A DNA stretch of 64,000 bases from Streptomyces pluripotens (GTDB taxonomy: Bacteria; Actinomycetota; Actinomycetes; Streptomycetales; Streptomycetaceae), in the NCBI RefSeq assembly GCF_000802245.2, contig NZ_CP021080.1, positions 1,922,001 through 1,986,000 on the forward strand, read 5' to 3'. Of this stretch, positions 55,241-64,000 are shown piece by piece. The notes beneath the pieces were generated by a model. The model was not told the DNA's origin, made no database searches, and saw nothing but the letters and a program-made list of their open reading frames with translations. Made by a program: the position numbers and the translations under genes. The first letter of the stretch is position 1. Each line of letters begins with the position of its first letter.

Positions 55241-55978
55241 CTACCTCCCCGCCTTGGTCTTGTAGCCCCGGCCCCACTGGAGTCCCCACCCGTACAGCCG
55301 GTCCAGCTCGCCCTGGAAGCCGTAGACGAACTTCACCTCGCGGCGGACGACCATCTCTCCCTTGACGTTCTCGATCATGACCACGGCGCAGGAGCGGGCC
55401 TCTGGGTGCCGCTCGTCCAGGCCTATCTCGATCCGCGGGCCGCTGCTGGGGTACAGCGTGACCACCGCCTGCGTACGGTCGAACGCCGGTGTCTGGTCGT
55501 AGATGTAGACGAAGACCAGCAACCGTTTGATGGCGTCGCGGTGGTCGAGGTTGACGTACATGGTCTCACCGGAGGCCGAACCGAAGCGGTCGTCGCCGCT
55601 GAGCTTGATGTACGGCGGTGCGTTGACGTCGCCGAGATAGCCGCCGAGCGGCTGGACCACTCCCTTGGTGCCGTCGGTCAGCTCGTACAGACAGCCGAGG
55701 TCGAGGTCGACGTCGACCATGCTCTGTCCATGCCCCAGCACCTCCGGCGGCTTCAGCGCCTTGAAGGGGTGCCGCAGCAGGCTGGTGCGCTGGGCTCCAT
55801 CGAGGTCGGAGGTCCTCATCCGCCAGGTGAGATTGACGCGCAGATGGCCGGTGGCCGCGTCCTGCTTGGTGAGCGACACCGTCTGGTGCCGCCTGTTGAG
55901 TTCGATGGCGTTGGTCGAGGCGCTGCCCGAGTCGAAGTCGGCAGCGCGCCCGCCCAGCAGCCCGTCGAAGAAACCCAT
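55241..55978 (-). CDS. TerA-like tellurium-resistance family protein
   Basis: 245 residues, beta-rich and with the TerD-superfamily pattern in a diverged form: LRVNLTWRM, then VDVDLDLGCLYELTDG, SGDDRFGSASGETMYVNL and IFVYIYD-like strands. This matches TerA-like members. It is convergent with terD by 15 bp. ATG 55978 gives the standard MGFFDGLLGG start. Confidence 0.85.
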   Translation of the reverse strand: MGFFDGLLGGRAADFDSGSASTNAIELNRRHQTVSLTKQDAATGHLRVNLTWRMRTSDLDGAQRTSLLRHPFKALKPPEVLGHGQSMVDVDLDLGCLYELTDGTKGVVQPLGGYLGDVNAPPYIKLSGDDRFGSASGETMYVNLDHRDAIKRLLVFVYIYDQTPAFDRTQAVVTLYPSSGPRIEIGLDERHPEARSCAVVMIENVKGEMVVRREVKFVYGFQGELDRLYGWGLQWGRGYKTKAGR

Positions 55979-56120
55979 TCCCGCCCCCGGGTACTCGTGC
56001 CAAACGCCTGCGGGGCGGCCGACCACGTCGGCCGCCCCGCACAGAGCGTTCCTCATCCGAAGGGGTGTCACACCCCGTCACACCCCCGATCTACCCGCAG
56101 GTGCCCCGGCAGGGACCGGG

Positions 56121-57260
56121 TCAGACCCCCGAGGAGACCTCGGCCTTCTCGTCCGGGCTCTCCCCCGCGGCCGCCAGCGCACGGTTGCGGCGGACGGACG
56201 ACCAGAAGGACCAGGCGATCAGGACGACACCGACGAGACCGGTAATGACCTCGTTGATCTCGTACTGGATGGTGACCATGAGGATGATCGCCAGGGCACC
56301 GATGGCGTAGTGAGCGCCGTGCTCCAGGTAGACGTAGTCGTCGAGGGTGCCCTGGCGGACCAAGTACACCGTGAGCGAGCGGACATACATCGCGCCGATG
56401 CCGAGGCCGAGGGCCATCAGGACGATGTCGTTGGTGATGGCGAAGGCGCCGATCACGCCGTCGAAGGAGAAGGAGGCGTCCAGGACCTCCAGGTAGAGGA
56501 ACATGAAGAACGCGGCCTGGCCGGCCAGGGCGACCGCCGAGCGCTTCTTACCGGTGCGGGCGGCCGCTTCCTCCTCCTCGTGTTCGTGCTCCTCCTCTTC
56601 CTCAAGCCTGTCCTCGAAGTATCCGGACAGGCCGCCGACGACCATGTAGGTGATCAGGCCGGCGATGCCGGCGATCAGCACCGTCTGCGCCTTGTCGACG
56701 TGGACGCCGCCGTGCTGGTGGGCGTGGGTGGCGAAGGTGAAGGAGGTGATGAGCAGGACGATGAGCGAGATACAGACCGACAGCATGTCGACCTTGCCGA
56801 GCTTGGCCAGGGGCCGCTCGATCCAGCGCAGCCAATGGATGTCCCGGTCCTCGAAGATGAAGTCGAGGAAGATCATCAGCAGGAACATGCCACCGAAGGC
56901 TGCGATCGCCGGGTGGGCGTCGGTGACCAGCTGCTGGTAGCGGTCCTTGTTGTTGAACGCGAGATCGACCGCCTCGATCGGCCCCATCTTGGCGCTGATC
57001 GCGACGATGACGACGGGGAAGACCAGCCGCATACCGAAGACCGCGATGAGGACGCCGACCGTGAGGAAGATCTTCTGCCAGAAGGCGTTCATCTTCTTCA
57101 GGATTCCGGCGTTGACCACCGCGTTGTCGAAGGACAGCGAGATCTCCAGGACGGCTAGGATCGCCACGATTCCGAAGGCGGTCCACCCCCCGTAGAACGC
57201 CGCCGCGACCAGACCGAGCGCGGTGACCGCGAACGACCAGCCGAAGGTTTTCAGAAGCAC
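56121..57260 (-). CDS. DUF475 (TerC-superfamily) membrane protein
   Basis: 379 residues, nine or so hydrophobic segments. The two inverted repeats carry the TerC acidic motifs: LSFDNAVVNAGIL near 43 and ASFSFDGVIGAFAIT in the second half, which are proposed metal sites. A cytoplasmic loop of mixed Glu/His (EEEEEHEHEEEE) between them could also bind metal. The family is linked with tellurite resistance and metal efflux. Start GTG 57260. Confidence 0.9.
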   Translation of the reverse strand: MLLKTFGWSFAVTALGLVAAAFYGGWTAFGIVAILAVLEISLSFDNAVVNAGILKKMNAFWQKIFLTVGVLIAVFGMRLVFPVVIVAISAKMGPIEAVDLAFNNKDRYQQLVTDAHPAIAAFGGMFLLMIFLDFIFEDRDIHWLRWIERPLAKLGKVDMLSVCISLIVLLITSFTFATHAHQHGGVHVDKAQTVLIAGIAGLITYMVVGGLSGYFEDRLEEEEEHEHEEEEAAARTGKKRSAVALAGQAAFFMFLYLEVLDASFSFDGVIGAFAITNDIVLMALGLGIGAMYVRSLTVYLVRQGTLDDYVYLEHGAHYAIGALAIILMVTIQYEINEVITGLVGVVLIAWSFWSSVRRNRALAAAGESPDEKAEVSSGV

Positions 57261-57309
57261 TGGCTACCCCATCGTGTCGGTACGGGTCTCCCCCGAGCCG
57301 TACCCAGCT

Positions 57310-57888
57310 TTACGAAACATTGACTCCGAAGTCTAGAGCGATGCCCCGCAGCCCGGACGCGTACCCCTGCCCCACCGCACGGAACTTCCATTCGCCCTGG
57401 TAGCGGTAGAGCTCGCCGAAGATCATGGCCGTTTCGGTGCTGGCGTCCTCACTGAGGTCGTAGCGGGCCAGCTCCTGGCCGTCGGCCTGGTTGACCACGC
57501 GGATGAAGGCATTGGAGACCTGTCCGAAGGTCTGGCCGCGCTCGTCCGCCATGTGGATCGAGACCGGAAAGATGATCTTTTCGCACTGCGGCGGCACCTT
57601 GGTGAGGTCCACCAGGATCGACTCGTCGTCGCCCTCGCCCTCACCCGTGAGGTTGTCACCGGTGTGCTCCACGGAGCCGTCGGGGCTCTTGAGCTGGTTG
57701 TAGAACACGAACCACTCGTCGCCCAGGACCCGGTTGTCGGCGCCGCACAGCAGCGCGCTGGCGTCCAGGTCGAAGGGGGCGCCGGTGGTGGAACGCGCGT
57801 CCCAGCCCAGCCCGATCATGACGTTGGTGAGGTTCGGTGCGGCCTTGGAAAGGGAGACATTGCCTCCCTTGGCGAGCGTGACGCCCAT
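57310..57888 (-). CDS. TerD-family protein (paralogue 2)
   Basis: 192 residues, complete TerD. Ca2+-binding features are intact: [40 protein letters not shown] and [12 protein letters not shown]. The C-terminus [20 protein letters not shown] is almost the same as in paralogue 3. It is 49 bp downstream of the DUF475 gene's start region and probably shares regulation with the following TerD. ATG 57888. Confidence 0.93.
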   Translation of the reverse strand: MGVTLAKGGNVSLSKAAPNLTNVMIGLGWDARSTTGAPFDLDASALLCGADNRVLGDEWFVFYNQLKSPDGSVEHTGDNLTGEGEGDDESILVDLTKVPPQCEKIIFPVSIHMADERGQTFGQVSNAFIRVVNQADGQELARYDLSEDASTETAMIFGELYRYQGEWKFRAVGQGYASGLRGIALDFGVNVS

Positions 57889-57986
57889 GATGCTGGTCCT
57901 CCCCTAGTGGTGCTTTCCTGGCTGTCCTGCGCGTCCGGCGCCGGCCGCAAGCGGCGCGACGCCGGACGGATGCGGGACCCCGGACG

Positions 57987-58562
57987 TCAGACGTTGACGC
58001 CGAAGTCCTGGGCGATGCCGCGCAGGCCCGAGGCGTAGCCCTGGCCGATGGCACGGAACTTCCACTCCGCGCCGTGCCGGTACAGCTCACCGAAGACCAT
58101 GGCGGTCTCGGTGGAGGCGTCCTCGCTCAGGTCGTAGCGGGCAATCTCCTGCTGGTTGGCCTGGTTCACGACGCGGATGAAGGCGTTGCGGACCTGGCCG
58201 AAGGACTGCTGGCGGTTCTCGGCGTCGTAGATCGACACCGGGAACACGATCTTCTCGACGTCGGCCGGTACGCCGGCCAGGTTGACCTTGATCTGCTCGT
58301 CGTCGCCCTCGCCCTCACCGGTGAGGTTGTCACCGGTGTGCTCGACCGAGCCGTCGGGGCTCTTGAGGTTGTTGAAGAAGACGAAGTTCTGGTCGCTGCC
58401 GACCTTGCCGGAATTGTTCAGCAGCAGCGCGCTGGCGTCGAGATCGAAGTCGGCACCGGTCGTGGTACGGACGTCCCACCCGAGACCGACGATGACTGCG
58501 GTCAGGCCCGGGGCCTCCTTCGTCAGCGATACGTTGCCGCCCTTGCTGAGGCTGACTCCCAC
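57987..58562 (-). CDS. TerD-family protein (paralogue 3)
   Basis: 191 residues, very similar to paralogue 2 (shared [12 protein letters not shown] start, [39 protein letters not shown]). The tandem copies point to gene duplication. The acidic [12 protein letters not shown] loop suggests Ca2+ binding. GTG 58562 has GGAGGACCC upstream. Confidence 0.93.
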   Translation of the reverse strand: MGVSLSKGGNVSLTKEAPGLTAVIVGLGWDVRTTTGADFDLDASALLLNNSGKVGSDQNFVFFNNLKSPDGSVEHTGDNLTGEGEGDDEQIKVNLAGVPADVEKIVFPVSIYDAENRQQSFGQVRNAFIRVVNQANQQEIARYDLSEDASTETAMVFGELYRHGAEWKFRAIGQGYASGLRGIAQDFGVNV

Positions 58563-58723
58563 GGGTCCTCCATGTGGTGTTCAGGGGCGGGAAGCCCCGT
58601 CGTGCTTCGGATATGGGATCAACGTGCTGATCCTAGTGACGGGTTCCCGCCCCCTGCAGACCATGGAGCCGAGGAATCGCAGGTGTCGACCCACTGCCCG
58701 GCCCGCACCGGCCCGCGGTCGCT

Positions 58724-59182
58724 CTACAGAGCGTCAAGCGCCTTGACGTAGTCGTTCAGGTCGCGGGCGTCCGGCAGGCCGTTGACCACGGTCCACCGCA
58801 CGACGCCCTCCTTGTCGATGATGAACGTACCCCGCACGGCGCAGCCCTTGTCCTCGTCGAAGACGCCGTACGCGCGCGAGGCACCGCCGTGCGGCCAGAA
58901 GTCGCTGAGCAGCGGGTACTCCAGGCCCTCCTGCTCGGCGAAGACGCGCAGGGTGTGGATGGAGTCGTTGGAGACGGCGAGCAGCTGGGTGTCGCGGTCC
59001 GAGAACTTCGGCAGGTTGTCGCGCAGCTCGCACAGCTCCCCGGTGCACACGCCGGTGAAGGCGAAGGGGTAGAAGAGCAGGACCACGTTCTTGTCGCCCC
59101 GGAAGTCCGAGAGCTTCACGGTGCGGCCGTGGTTGTCCTTGAGCTCGAAGTCGGGCGCCTTGTCGCCGACCTGGATCGCCAT
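58724..59182 (-). CDS. AhpE-like peroxiredoxin
   Basis: 152 residues of the AhpC/TSA type. The peroxidatic Cys lies in [19 protein letters not shown] (first Cys of GVCTGEL), with the supporting Arg in the later [11 protein letters not shown]. The second Cys in ELC is five residues further, so a 1-Cys AhpE-like mechanism is likely. It detoxifies hydroperoxides in the cytoplasm. ATG 59182 gives [15 protein letters not shown] 59188 is possible. Confidence 0.9.
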   Translation of the reverse strand: MAIQVGDKAPDFELKDNHGRTVKLSDFRGDKNVVLLFYPFAFTGVCTGELCELRDNLPKFSDRDTQLLAVSNDSIHTLRVFAEQEGLEYPLLSDFWPHGGASRAYGVFDEDKGCAVRGTFIIDKEGVVRWTVVNGLPDARDLNDYVKALDAL

Positions 59183-59355
59183 CGTCATGCATCCCTTCGG
59201 TGGGCTGTTCGGGTGAGAGCAGAGCACACGCTCGGCTCCACCCTACGCAGCGATCACCGAAGATCCTGGACGGGACCCGGGGGTTCCGGACGGGCGGGAC
59301 CGGGATTCCGGACGGGCCGGGTGGCAAACCAGCCCGTCCGGTGGTGACGAAACGG

Positions 59356-59793
59356 TCACTTCTTGGACTTGGCCGCCTTCGGTGTCGCTAGCCGCGAGCC
59401 ACTCCAGTCCTTGCCGACGCTGACGCTCTTCGACGCCGTCAGACCGGCCGTCGTGGCAGCGTCCTGGATGTCGCTCGGCTCCACGTACCCCGTACGGCCG
59501 GTCTTCGGCGTGAGGAGCAGGATCGCGCCACCCTCTTCGATGTACGTGGTGGCATCCACCAGCGCATCCGTCAGGTCTCCGTCATCGTCACGGAACCACA
59601 GCACAACGGCGTCGGCCACGTCGTCGTACTCCTCATCCATCAGGTCGCCTTCGACGGCTCCCTCGATGGCCTCACGGAGTTCCTGGTCGACGTCGTCGTC
59701 GTAGCCGATCTCCTGGACCACCTGCCCGGGCTGGAACCCCAGCCTGGCGGCAGGGTTCGTCCGCTCCTCCGCGTGGTCCGCGGTCGCGCTCAC
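59356..59793 (-). CDS. DUF3052 family protein
   Basis: 145 residues, acidic, cytoplasmic. Conserved features: AARLGFQPGQVVQEIGYDDD, then ADAVVLWFRDDDGDLTDAL and GGAILLLTPKTGR. DUF3052 is of unknown function and typical of actinobacteria, commonly located next to aceE as here. GTG 59793 has GGAGG six bases upstream; an ATG 18 bp earlier lacks such a site. Confidence 0.88.
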   Translation of the reverse strand: MSATADHAEERTNPAARLGFQPGQVVQEIGYDDDVDQELREAIEGAVEGDLMDEEYDDVADAVVLWFRDDDGDLTDALVDATTYIEEGGAILLLTPKTGRTGYVEPSDIQDAATTAGLTASKSVSVGKDWSGSRLATPKAAKSKK

Positions 59794-60209
59794 GGGTTGC
59801 CTCCTGATCATGTCTTGGTGAGTATCTCAGCCACGCGCGTGCGCGAAGCATTGGCCGTAGTCCACACGGACCGGGCGGATCGCGCAAGTACCCGGCCGCC
59901 GGGACCGCCGAAACAGTGACGATCCCGGCCGTGTCGTCGCAACTCCTAGCACGGCATCCCAATCCCATGTGGCCCACATCACACCGATGTGCCCGGTTTG
60001 CACGGTTCGGAATCATCCGGCATTACGCGCCTCGAACAACCTTGCCAGGTGCATCACATTGCGCGCGTATCGTTGCGTTCGGCCGTTCATGCACCTCGGT
60101 CACCCCGGAGTGGAGATGACGCACGCCTTCCCGAGGTACACGATGGGGAACGGTGTAGACACGAGAAGCAACACGGGAAATAGCGGCCCTCCGACAGGTA
60201 AGGAACAGC
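59794..60209. other. Long divergent promoter region upstream of aceE
   Basis: 416 bases between DUF3052 and aceE. They include ATGTGgccCACAT, an inverted repeat at about 59966-59978, and related half-sites such as gatgtgc and gtgcatcacat nearby. A short ORF starting ATG 60117 with GGAGTGGAG upstream is visible but not convincing. The region probably holds the aceE promoter and operators. Confidence 0.4.
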
Positions 60210-62957
60210 GTGGCTTCCGGATCCGATCGCAATCCGATCATCATTGGCGGCCTTCCGAGTCAGGTTCCTGACTTCGATCCCGAGGAAACTCAGGAGTGGC
60301 TCGACTCCCTCGACGCCGCCGTCGACGAGCGAGGCCGGGAACGGGCCCGCTACCTCATGCTGCGCCTGATCGAGCGGGCACGCGAGCGGCGCGTGGCCGT
60401 GCCCGAGATGCGCAGCACGGACTACGTCAACACGATCCCCACCAAGAGCGAGCCCTTCTTCCCGGGCAACGAGGAGATCGAGCGCCGGATCCTCAATGCA
60501 ACCCGCTGGAACGCGGCCGTGATGGTCTCCAGAGCCCAGCGCCCGGGTATCGGCGTCGGCGGCCACATCGCCACCTTCGCCTCCTCCGCCTCGCTCTACG
60601 ACGTGGGCTTCAACCACTTCTTCCGGGGCAAGGACGACGGCCGCGGCGGCGACCAGGTCTTCTTCCAAGGCCACGCCTCCCCCGGTATCTACGCACGCGC
60701 ATACCTGCTCGACCGGCTCGCCGAGGACCAGCTGGACGGTTTCCGCCAGGAGAAGTCGAAACACCCCAACGGCCTGTCCAGCTATCCGCACCCGCGCTCG
60801 ATGCCGGACTTCTGGGAGTTCCCGACGGTCTCCATGGGCCTCGGCCCGCTCGGCGCCATCTACCAGGCACGGATGAACCGCTACATGGAGGCGCGTGGCA
60901 TCGCCGACACCTCCCGGTCACACGTGTGGGCGTTCCTCGGCGACGGCGAGATGGACGAGCCGGAGTCACTCGGCCAGCTCACGCTGGCCGCCCGGGAGGG
61001 CTTGGACAACCTGACCTTCGTGGTCAACTGCAACCTGCAGCGGCTCGACGGCCCGGTACGCGGTAACGGCAAGATCATCCAGGAACTGGAGTCGGTCTTC
61101 CGGGGCGCCGGCTGGAACGTGATCAAGCTGATCTGGGACCGCTCCTGGGACCCGCTGCTCGCCCAGGACCGGGACGGTGTGCTGGTCAACAAGATGAACA
61201 CGACCCCGGACGGCCAGTTCCAGACGTACGCCACCGAGACCGGCGCGTACATCCGCCAGCACTTCTTCGGCGACGACCACCGGCTGCGCGCGATGGTCGA
61301 GAACATGACCGACCACCAGATCCTGATGCTGGGCCGCGGCGGTCACGACCACCGCAAGATCTACGCCGCTTACAAGGCCGCCGTCGAGCACAAGGGCCAG
61401 CCGACGGTGATCCTGGCCAAGACGGTCAAGGGTTGGACGCTGGGCCCCAACTTCGAGGGCCGCAACGCCACGCACCAGATGAAGAAGCTGACGGTCGACG
61501 ACCTGAAGCGCTTCCGGGACCGCCTGCACCTGCCGATCTCGGACAAGGAGCTGGAGTCCGGCCCGCCGCCGTACTACCACCCGGGCCGGGACACGGAAGA
61601 GATCCAGTACATGCACGACCGGCGCAAGCAGTGCGGTGGGTACGTGCCGACCCGGATCGTGCGCGCCAAGCCGCTCGCCCTACCCGACGACAAGACGTAC
61701 GCGACCGTGAAGAAGGGCTCCGGTCAGCAGGCGATCGCCACAACCATGGCGTTCGTGCGACTGCTGAAGGACCTCATGCGGGACAAGGAGATCGGCAAGC
61801 GGTTCGTACTGATCGCGCCGGACGAATACCGCACCTTCGGCATGGACTCCTTCTTCCCGAGCGCGAAGATCTACAACCCGCTAGGCCAGCAGTACGAGGC
61901 GGTCGACCGGGACCTGCTCCTGGCCTACAAGGAGTCTCCCACCGGTCAGATGCTGCACGACGGGATCTCCGAGGCCGGCTGCACGGCCTCCCTGATCGCG
62001 GCGGGCTCGGCGTACGCCACGCACGGCGAGCCGCTGATCCCGGTGTACGTCTTCTACTCGATGTTCGGTTTCCAGCGCACCGGCGACCAGTTCTGGCAGA
62101 TGGCCGACCAACTGGCGCGCGGATTCGTACTGGGTGCGACCGCCGGACGCACGACGCTGACCGGTGAGGGCCTGCAACACGCAGACGGTCACTCGCAGCT
62201 GCTCGCTTCCACCAACCCGGCGTGCGTGGCGTACGACCCGGCGTACGCGTATGAGATCGCGCACATCGTGCAGGACGGTCTGCGCCGCATGTACGGCGGC
62301 TCACCCGAACACCCCTACGGCGAGGACGTCTTCTACTACCTCACGGTCTACAACGAGCCCATCCAGCACCCCGCCGAACCGGCGGACGTGGACGTGGAGG
62401 GCATCGTCAGGGGCATCCACAAGATCGGGGAGGGCGCAGGCGGCGCGATCCCGGCACAGATCATGGCGTCGGGTGTGGCGGTCCCGTGGGCTCTGGAGGC
62501 CCAGCGGATCCTCGCGGCGGAGTGGAACGTCAGGGCCGGCGTGTGGTCCGCGACCTCCTGGAACGAGCTGCGCAGGGAGGCGGTGGAGTGCGAGGAGCAC
62601 AATCTGCTGCACCCAGAGGAGGAGCAGCGGGTGCCGTTCGTGACGCGGAAACTCCGCGGTGCCGAGGGCCCGTTCGTCGCCGTGTCCGACTGGATGCGAT
62701 CGGTTCCGGACCAGATCGCACGGTGGGTGCCGGGTCCGTACCAGTCGCTCGGCGCGGACGGGTTCGGGTTCGCGGACACCCGGGGTGCGGCGCGCCGGTT
62801 CTTCCACATCGACGCCCAGTCGATCGTGGTGGCAGTGCTGACCGAGCTGGCACGCGAGGGCAAGGTGGACCGCTCCGCGCTGAAGCAGGCGATCGACCGT
62901 TACCAGCTGCTGGACGTCTCGGCAGCCCATCCTGGTGCGGCGGGCGGCGACGCATGA
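60210..62957 (+). CDS. aceE: Pyruvate dehydrogenase E1 component, homodimeric type
   Basis: 915 residues; decarboxylates pyruvate with thiamine diphosphate and passes acetyl groups to E2. The TPP motif [14 protein letters not shown] onward to [11 protein letters not shown] is complete. His-rich [29 protein letters not shown] and the C-terminal transketolase-like domain fit AceE over the whole length. GTG 60210 is preceded by AAGGAAC. Streptomyces use this single-chain E1 with the shared E2/E3 of the 2-oxoacid complexes. Confidence 0.95.
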   Translation: MASGSDRNPIIIGGLPSQVPDFDPEETQEWLDSLDAAVDERGRERARYLMLRLIERARERRVAVPEMRSTDYVNTIPTKSEPFFPGNEEIERRILNATRWNAAVMVSRAQRPGIGVGGHIATFASSASLYDVGFNHFFRGKDDGRGGDQVFFQGHASPGIYARAYLLDRLAEDQLDGFRQEKSKHPNGLSSYPHPRSMPDFWEFPTVSMGLGPLGAIYQARMNRYMEARGIADTSRSHVWAFLGDGEMDEPESLGQLTLAAREGLDNLTFVVNCNLQRLDGPVRGNGKIIQELESVFRGAGWNVIKLIWDRSWDPLLAQDRDGVLVNKMNTTPDGQFQTYATETGAYIRQHFFGDDHRLRAMVENMTDHQILMLGRGGHDHRKIYAAYKAAVEHKGQPTVILAKTVKGWTLGPNFEGRNATHQMKKLTVDDLKRFRDRLHLPISDKELESGPPPYYHPGRDTEEIQYMHDRRKQCGGYVPTRIVRAKPLALPDDKTYATVKKGSGQQAIATTMAFVRLLKDLMRDKEIGKRFVLIAPDEYRTFGMDSFFPSAKIYNPLGQQYEAVDRDLLLAYKESPTGQMLHDGISEAGCTASLIAAGSAYATHGEPLIPVYVFYSMFGFQRTGDQFWQMADQLARGFVLGATAGRTTLTGEGLQHADGHSQLLASTNPACVAYDPAYAYEIAHIVQDGLRRMYGGSPEHPYGEDVFYYLTVYNEPIQHPAEPADVDVEGIVRGIHKIGEGAGGAIPAQIMASGVAVPWALEAQRILAAEWNVRAGVWSATSWNELRREAVECEEHNLLHPEEEQRVPFVTRKLRGAEGPFVAVSDWMRSVPDQIARWVPGPYQSLGADGFGFADTRGAARRFFHIDAQSIVVAVLTELAREGKVDRSALKQAIDRYQLLDVSAAHPGAAGGDA

Positions 62958-63048
62958 CACCTGCATGACGTGAGCGGCTCGGTCGAGCGCTGCGGGGCGG
63001 TGGGGGCACGATTCCCCACCGCCCTTACCATTTCTTTACGATGCGGGC

Positions 63049-63792
63049 ATGGAGCGACTTTCGCCGCAGGCGCGCTGGGAACGGTACTCCGAACGACCCC
63101 TGCTGGCACTGACGGTGGCGTTCACCGTCGCGTACGCAGTGCCGATCGTGGACGGTTCCGCGGGATACTCACTGACCGCCATGTGCACCGTCGTGGAGTG
63201 GGTGGTGTGGGGGGCGTTCGCCGTGGACTACGTGATACGGCTGGCGCTGGCACCCCGGCGCGGTGAGTTCGTCCGGCGGCACTGGCCCGACCTGTGCGCC
63301 GTGGTGCTGCCGATCCTCCAGCCACTGCGGCTGTTGCGCCTGGTGTCGACGCTGCTGCTGGTGGGACGGCGAGCGCGGATGGCACCGCAGATTCGACTGA
63401 CCACCTATGTCGTCGGTTCCGTGGTCGGGCTGCTGATGTTCGGCTCGCTCGCGGTGCTGTCCGTGGAACGGGATTCACCGAGGGGGAACATCCGGACGCT
63501 GGGTGATGCGGTGTGGTGGTCATTTACGACGATGACGACCGTCGGATACGGGGATCACGCGCCGACGACCGGCCTTGGCCGGATGATCGCCGTCGGCCTG
63601 ATGCTGTCCGGTATCGCACTGCTGGGCGTGGTGACAGCGAACATCGCCGCGTGGTTCATCTCCCGGTTCGAGAAGGACGACGTGGAGGAGAGGCGCCAGA
63701 CGGAGGCAATCGCCTCTCTGGTCGAGGAGGTTCGGCTCCTGCGGGTGGAAGTGGCCCGACTGGCGGCCCAGCGGGAGGAGCAACGGCCCTGA
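63049..63792 (+). CDS. Potassium channel (voltage-gated-like) protein
   Basis: 247 residues, about six hydrophobic segments. The pore helix and selectivity filter are WWSFTTMTTVGYGDHAPTT with TVGYGD. An S4-like helix carries spaced Arg residues (LRLLRLVSTLLLVGRRARM). The C-terminal helix from EKDDVEERRQ is a coiled coil, suited to tetramer assembly. Gating could be voltage- or ligand-driven. ATG 63049 follows a T-rich stretch (ccatttctttac). Confidence 0.9.
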   Translation: MERLSPQARWERYSERPLLALTVAFTVAYAVPIVDGSAGYSLTAMCTVVEWVVWGAFAVDYVIRLALAPRRGEFVRRHWPDLCAVVLPILQPLRLLRLVSTLLLVGRRARMAPQIRLTTYVVGSVVGLLMFGSLAVLSVERDSPRGNIRTLGDAVWWSFTTMTTVGYGDHAPTTGLGRMIAVGLMLSGIALLGVVTANIAAWFISRFEKDDVEERRQTEAIASLVEEVRLLRVEVARLAAQREEQRP

Positions 63793-63986
63793 GGGGGTCG
63801 CGACCGGCGCACGCTGCCCCCTCCGGCAGCGCGCGCCGCGGCCCGGTCGCCCTCCCTCCTATGCCCTGCGGAGGACGTGACCCACTGTGACCTGCGGCGC
63901 GCACCGGAGGCGAGGAATCTTGAGCGACGTCACCCTGATAGGCGAACTTCGGGGGAAAGGCGGAAGGGCAGGAAAGGCCGTCAGAG

Positions 63987-64000
63987 GTGACCGACGCCCG
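63987..64000 (+). CDS. Possible start of a gene cut by the window edge
   Basis: GTG 63987 (gtgaccgacgcc, Val/Met-Thr-Asp-Ala) has GGAAAGG nine bases upstream, a plausible ribosome site. Only four codons are visible, so no product can be suggested. Confidence 0.3.

Noticed and set aside
60117..60271. Short ORF in the aceE leader with a ribosome site
   Set aside because: It overlaps the aceE start, is short and has no known counterpart; coding status cannot be supported.

Overview
The window is high-GC, densely packed actinobacterial chromosome and almost certainly Streptomyces. GTG starts are frequent, there are GTGA/TGATG translational couplings, and the gene set is typical of the genus: three TerD proteins, an FmdB zinc ribbon, DUF3052 next to homodimeric aceE, a DUF4383 protein, a GT87-PAP2 fusion and a B12-riboswitch ECF operon. 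About 60 genes or gene remnants, one tRNA, one riboswitch and several repeats can be supported.

Layout. 61-4331: a LpqY-SugABC-type sugar (probably trehalose) ABC importer, followed by a divergent MFS exporter. 5975-7211: small lineage-specific proteins. 7432-10258: a 3Fe-4S ferredoxin and aldehyde dehydrogenase pair, divergent from an MBL-fold hydrolase. 10370-13140: a two-gene unit of a small membrane protein and a STAND/NB-ARC ATPase with nearly identical TPR repeats. 13478-19417: a cobalamin riboswitch followed by five translationally coupled genes. These encode a secreted transcobalamin-like alpha-barrel protein, a second secreted anchored protein, and the T, double-A and S components of an ECF transporter. 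19789-21060: a secreted SLT-domain protein and a DUF1275 membrane protein. 21091-23726: CYP125-type sterol monooxygenase divergent from a FadA5-type thiolase, the arrangement known from the mycobacterial cholesterol regulon. 24037-32792: a mix of metabolic, transport and enzyme genes. 33299-36421 is accessory DNA: an IS630 transposase with an internal stop, a second copy of the IS end, a variant inositol-monophosphatase, a lipoprotein, a truncated PUA/ASCH-like gene and a possible integrase scrap. 36422-44390: housekeeping-type membrane proteins and enzymes plus tRNA-Val(UAC). 44378-49232: three cell-envelope genes, namely an amidase-domain protein, a polysaccharide-deacetylase-like protein and a class A PBP. 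49502-58562: an FmdB protein and the Ter stress cluster. 58724-63792: peroxiredoxin, DUF3052, aceE and a potassium channel. A further gene may begin at the right edge.

How genes work together. The most informative signal is a shared operator. A 14-bp element TAGAAC-NN-GTATCA, or close variants, lies between cyp125 and fadA5 and again, about 13 kb away, between the aldehyde dehydrogenase and the MBL hydrolase. It fits the KstR consensus TNNAACNNGTTNNA. This suggests that the ferredoxin, aldehyde dehydrogenase and hydrolase belong to the same sterol side-chain regulon and may supply electrons and the aldehyde-to-acid step for CYP125. In the B12 operon, two exported anchored proteins look like the two halves of vertebrate intrinsic factor/transcobalamin, encoded separately ahead of the ECF transporter. 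The Ter cluster combines metal-binding TerD/TerA/TerC-like proteins with a putative nucleotide-like metabolite module (C-C lyase, fused double phosphoribosyltransferase, HAD phosphatase).
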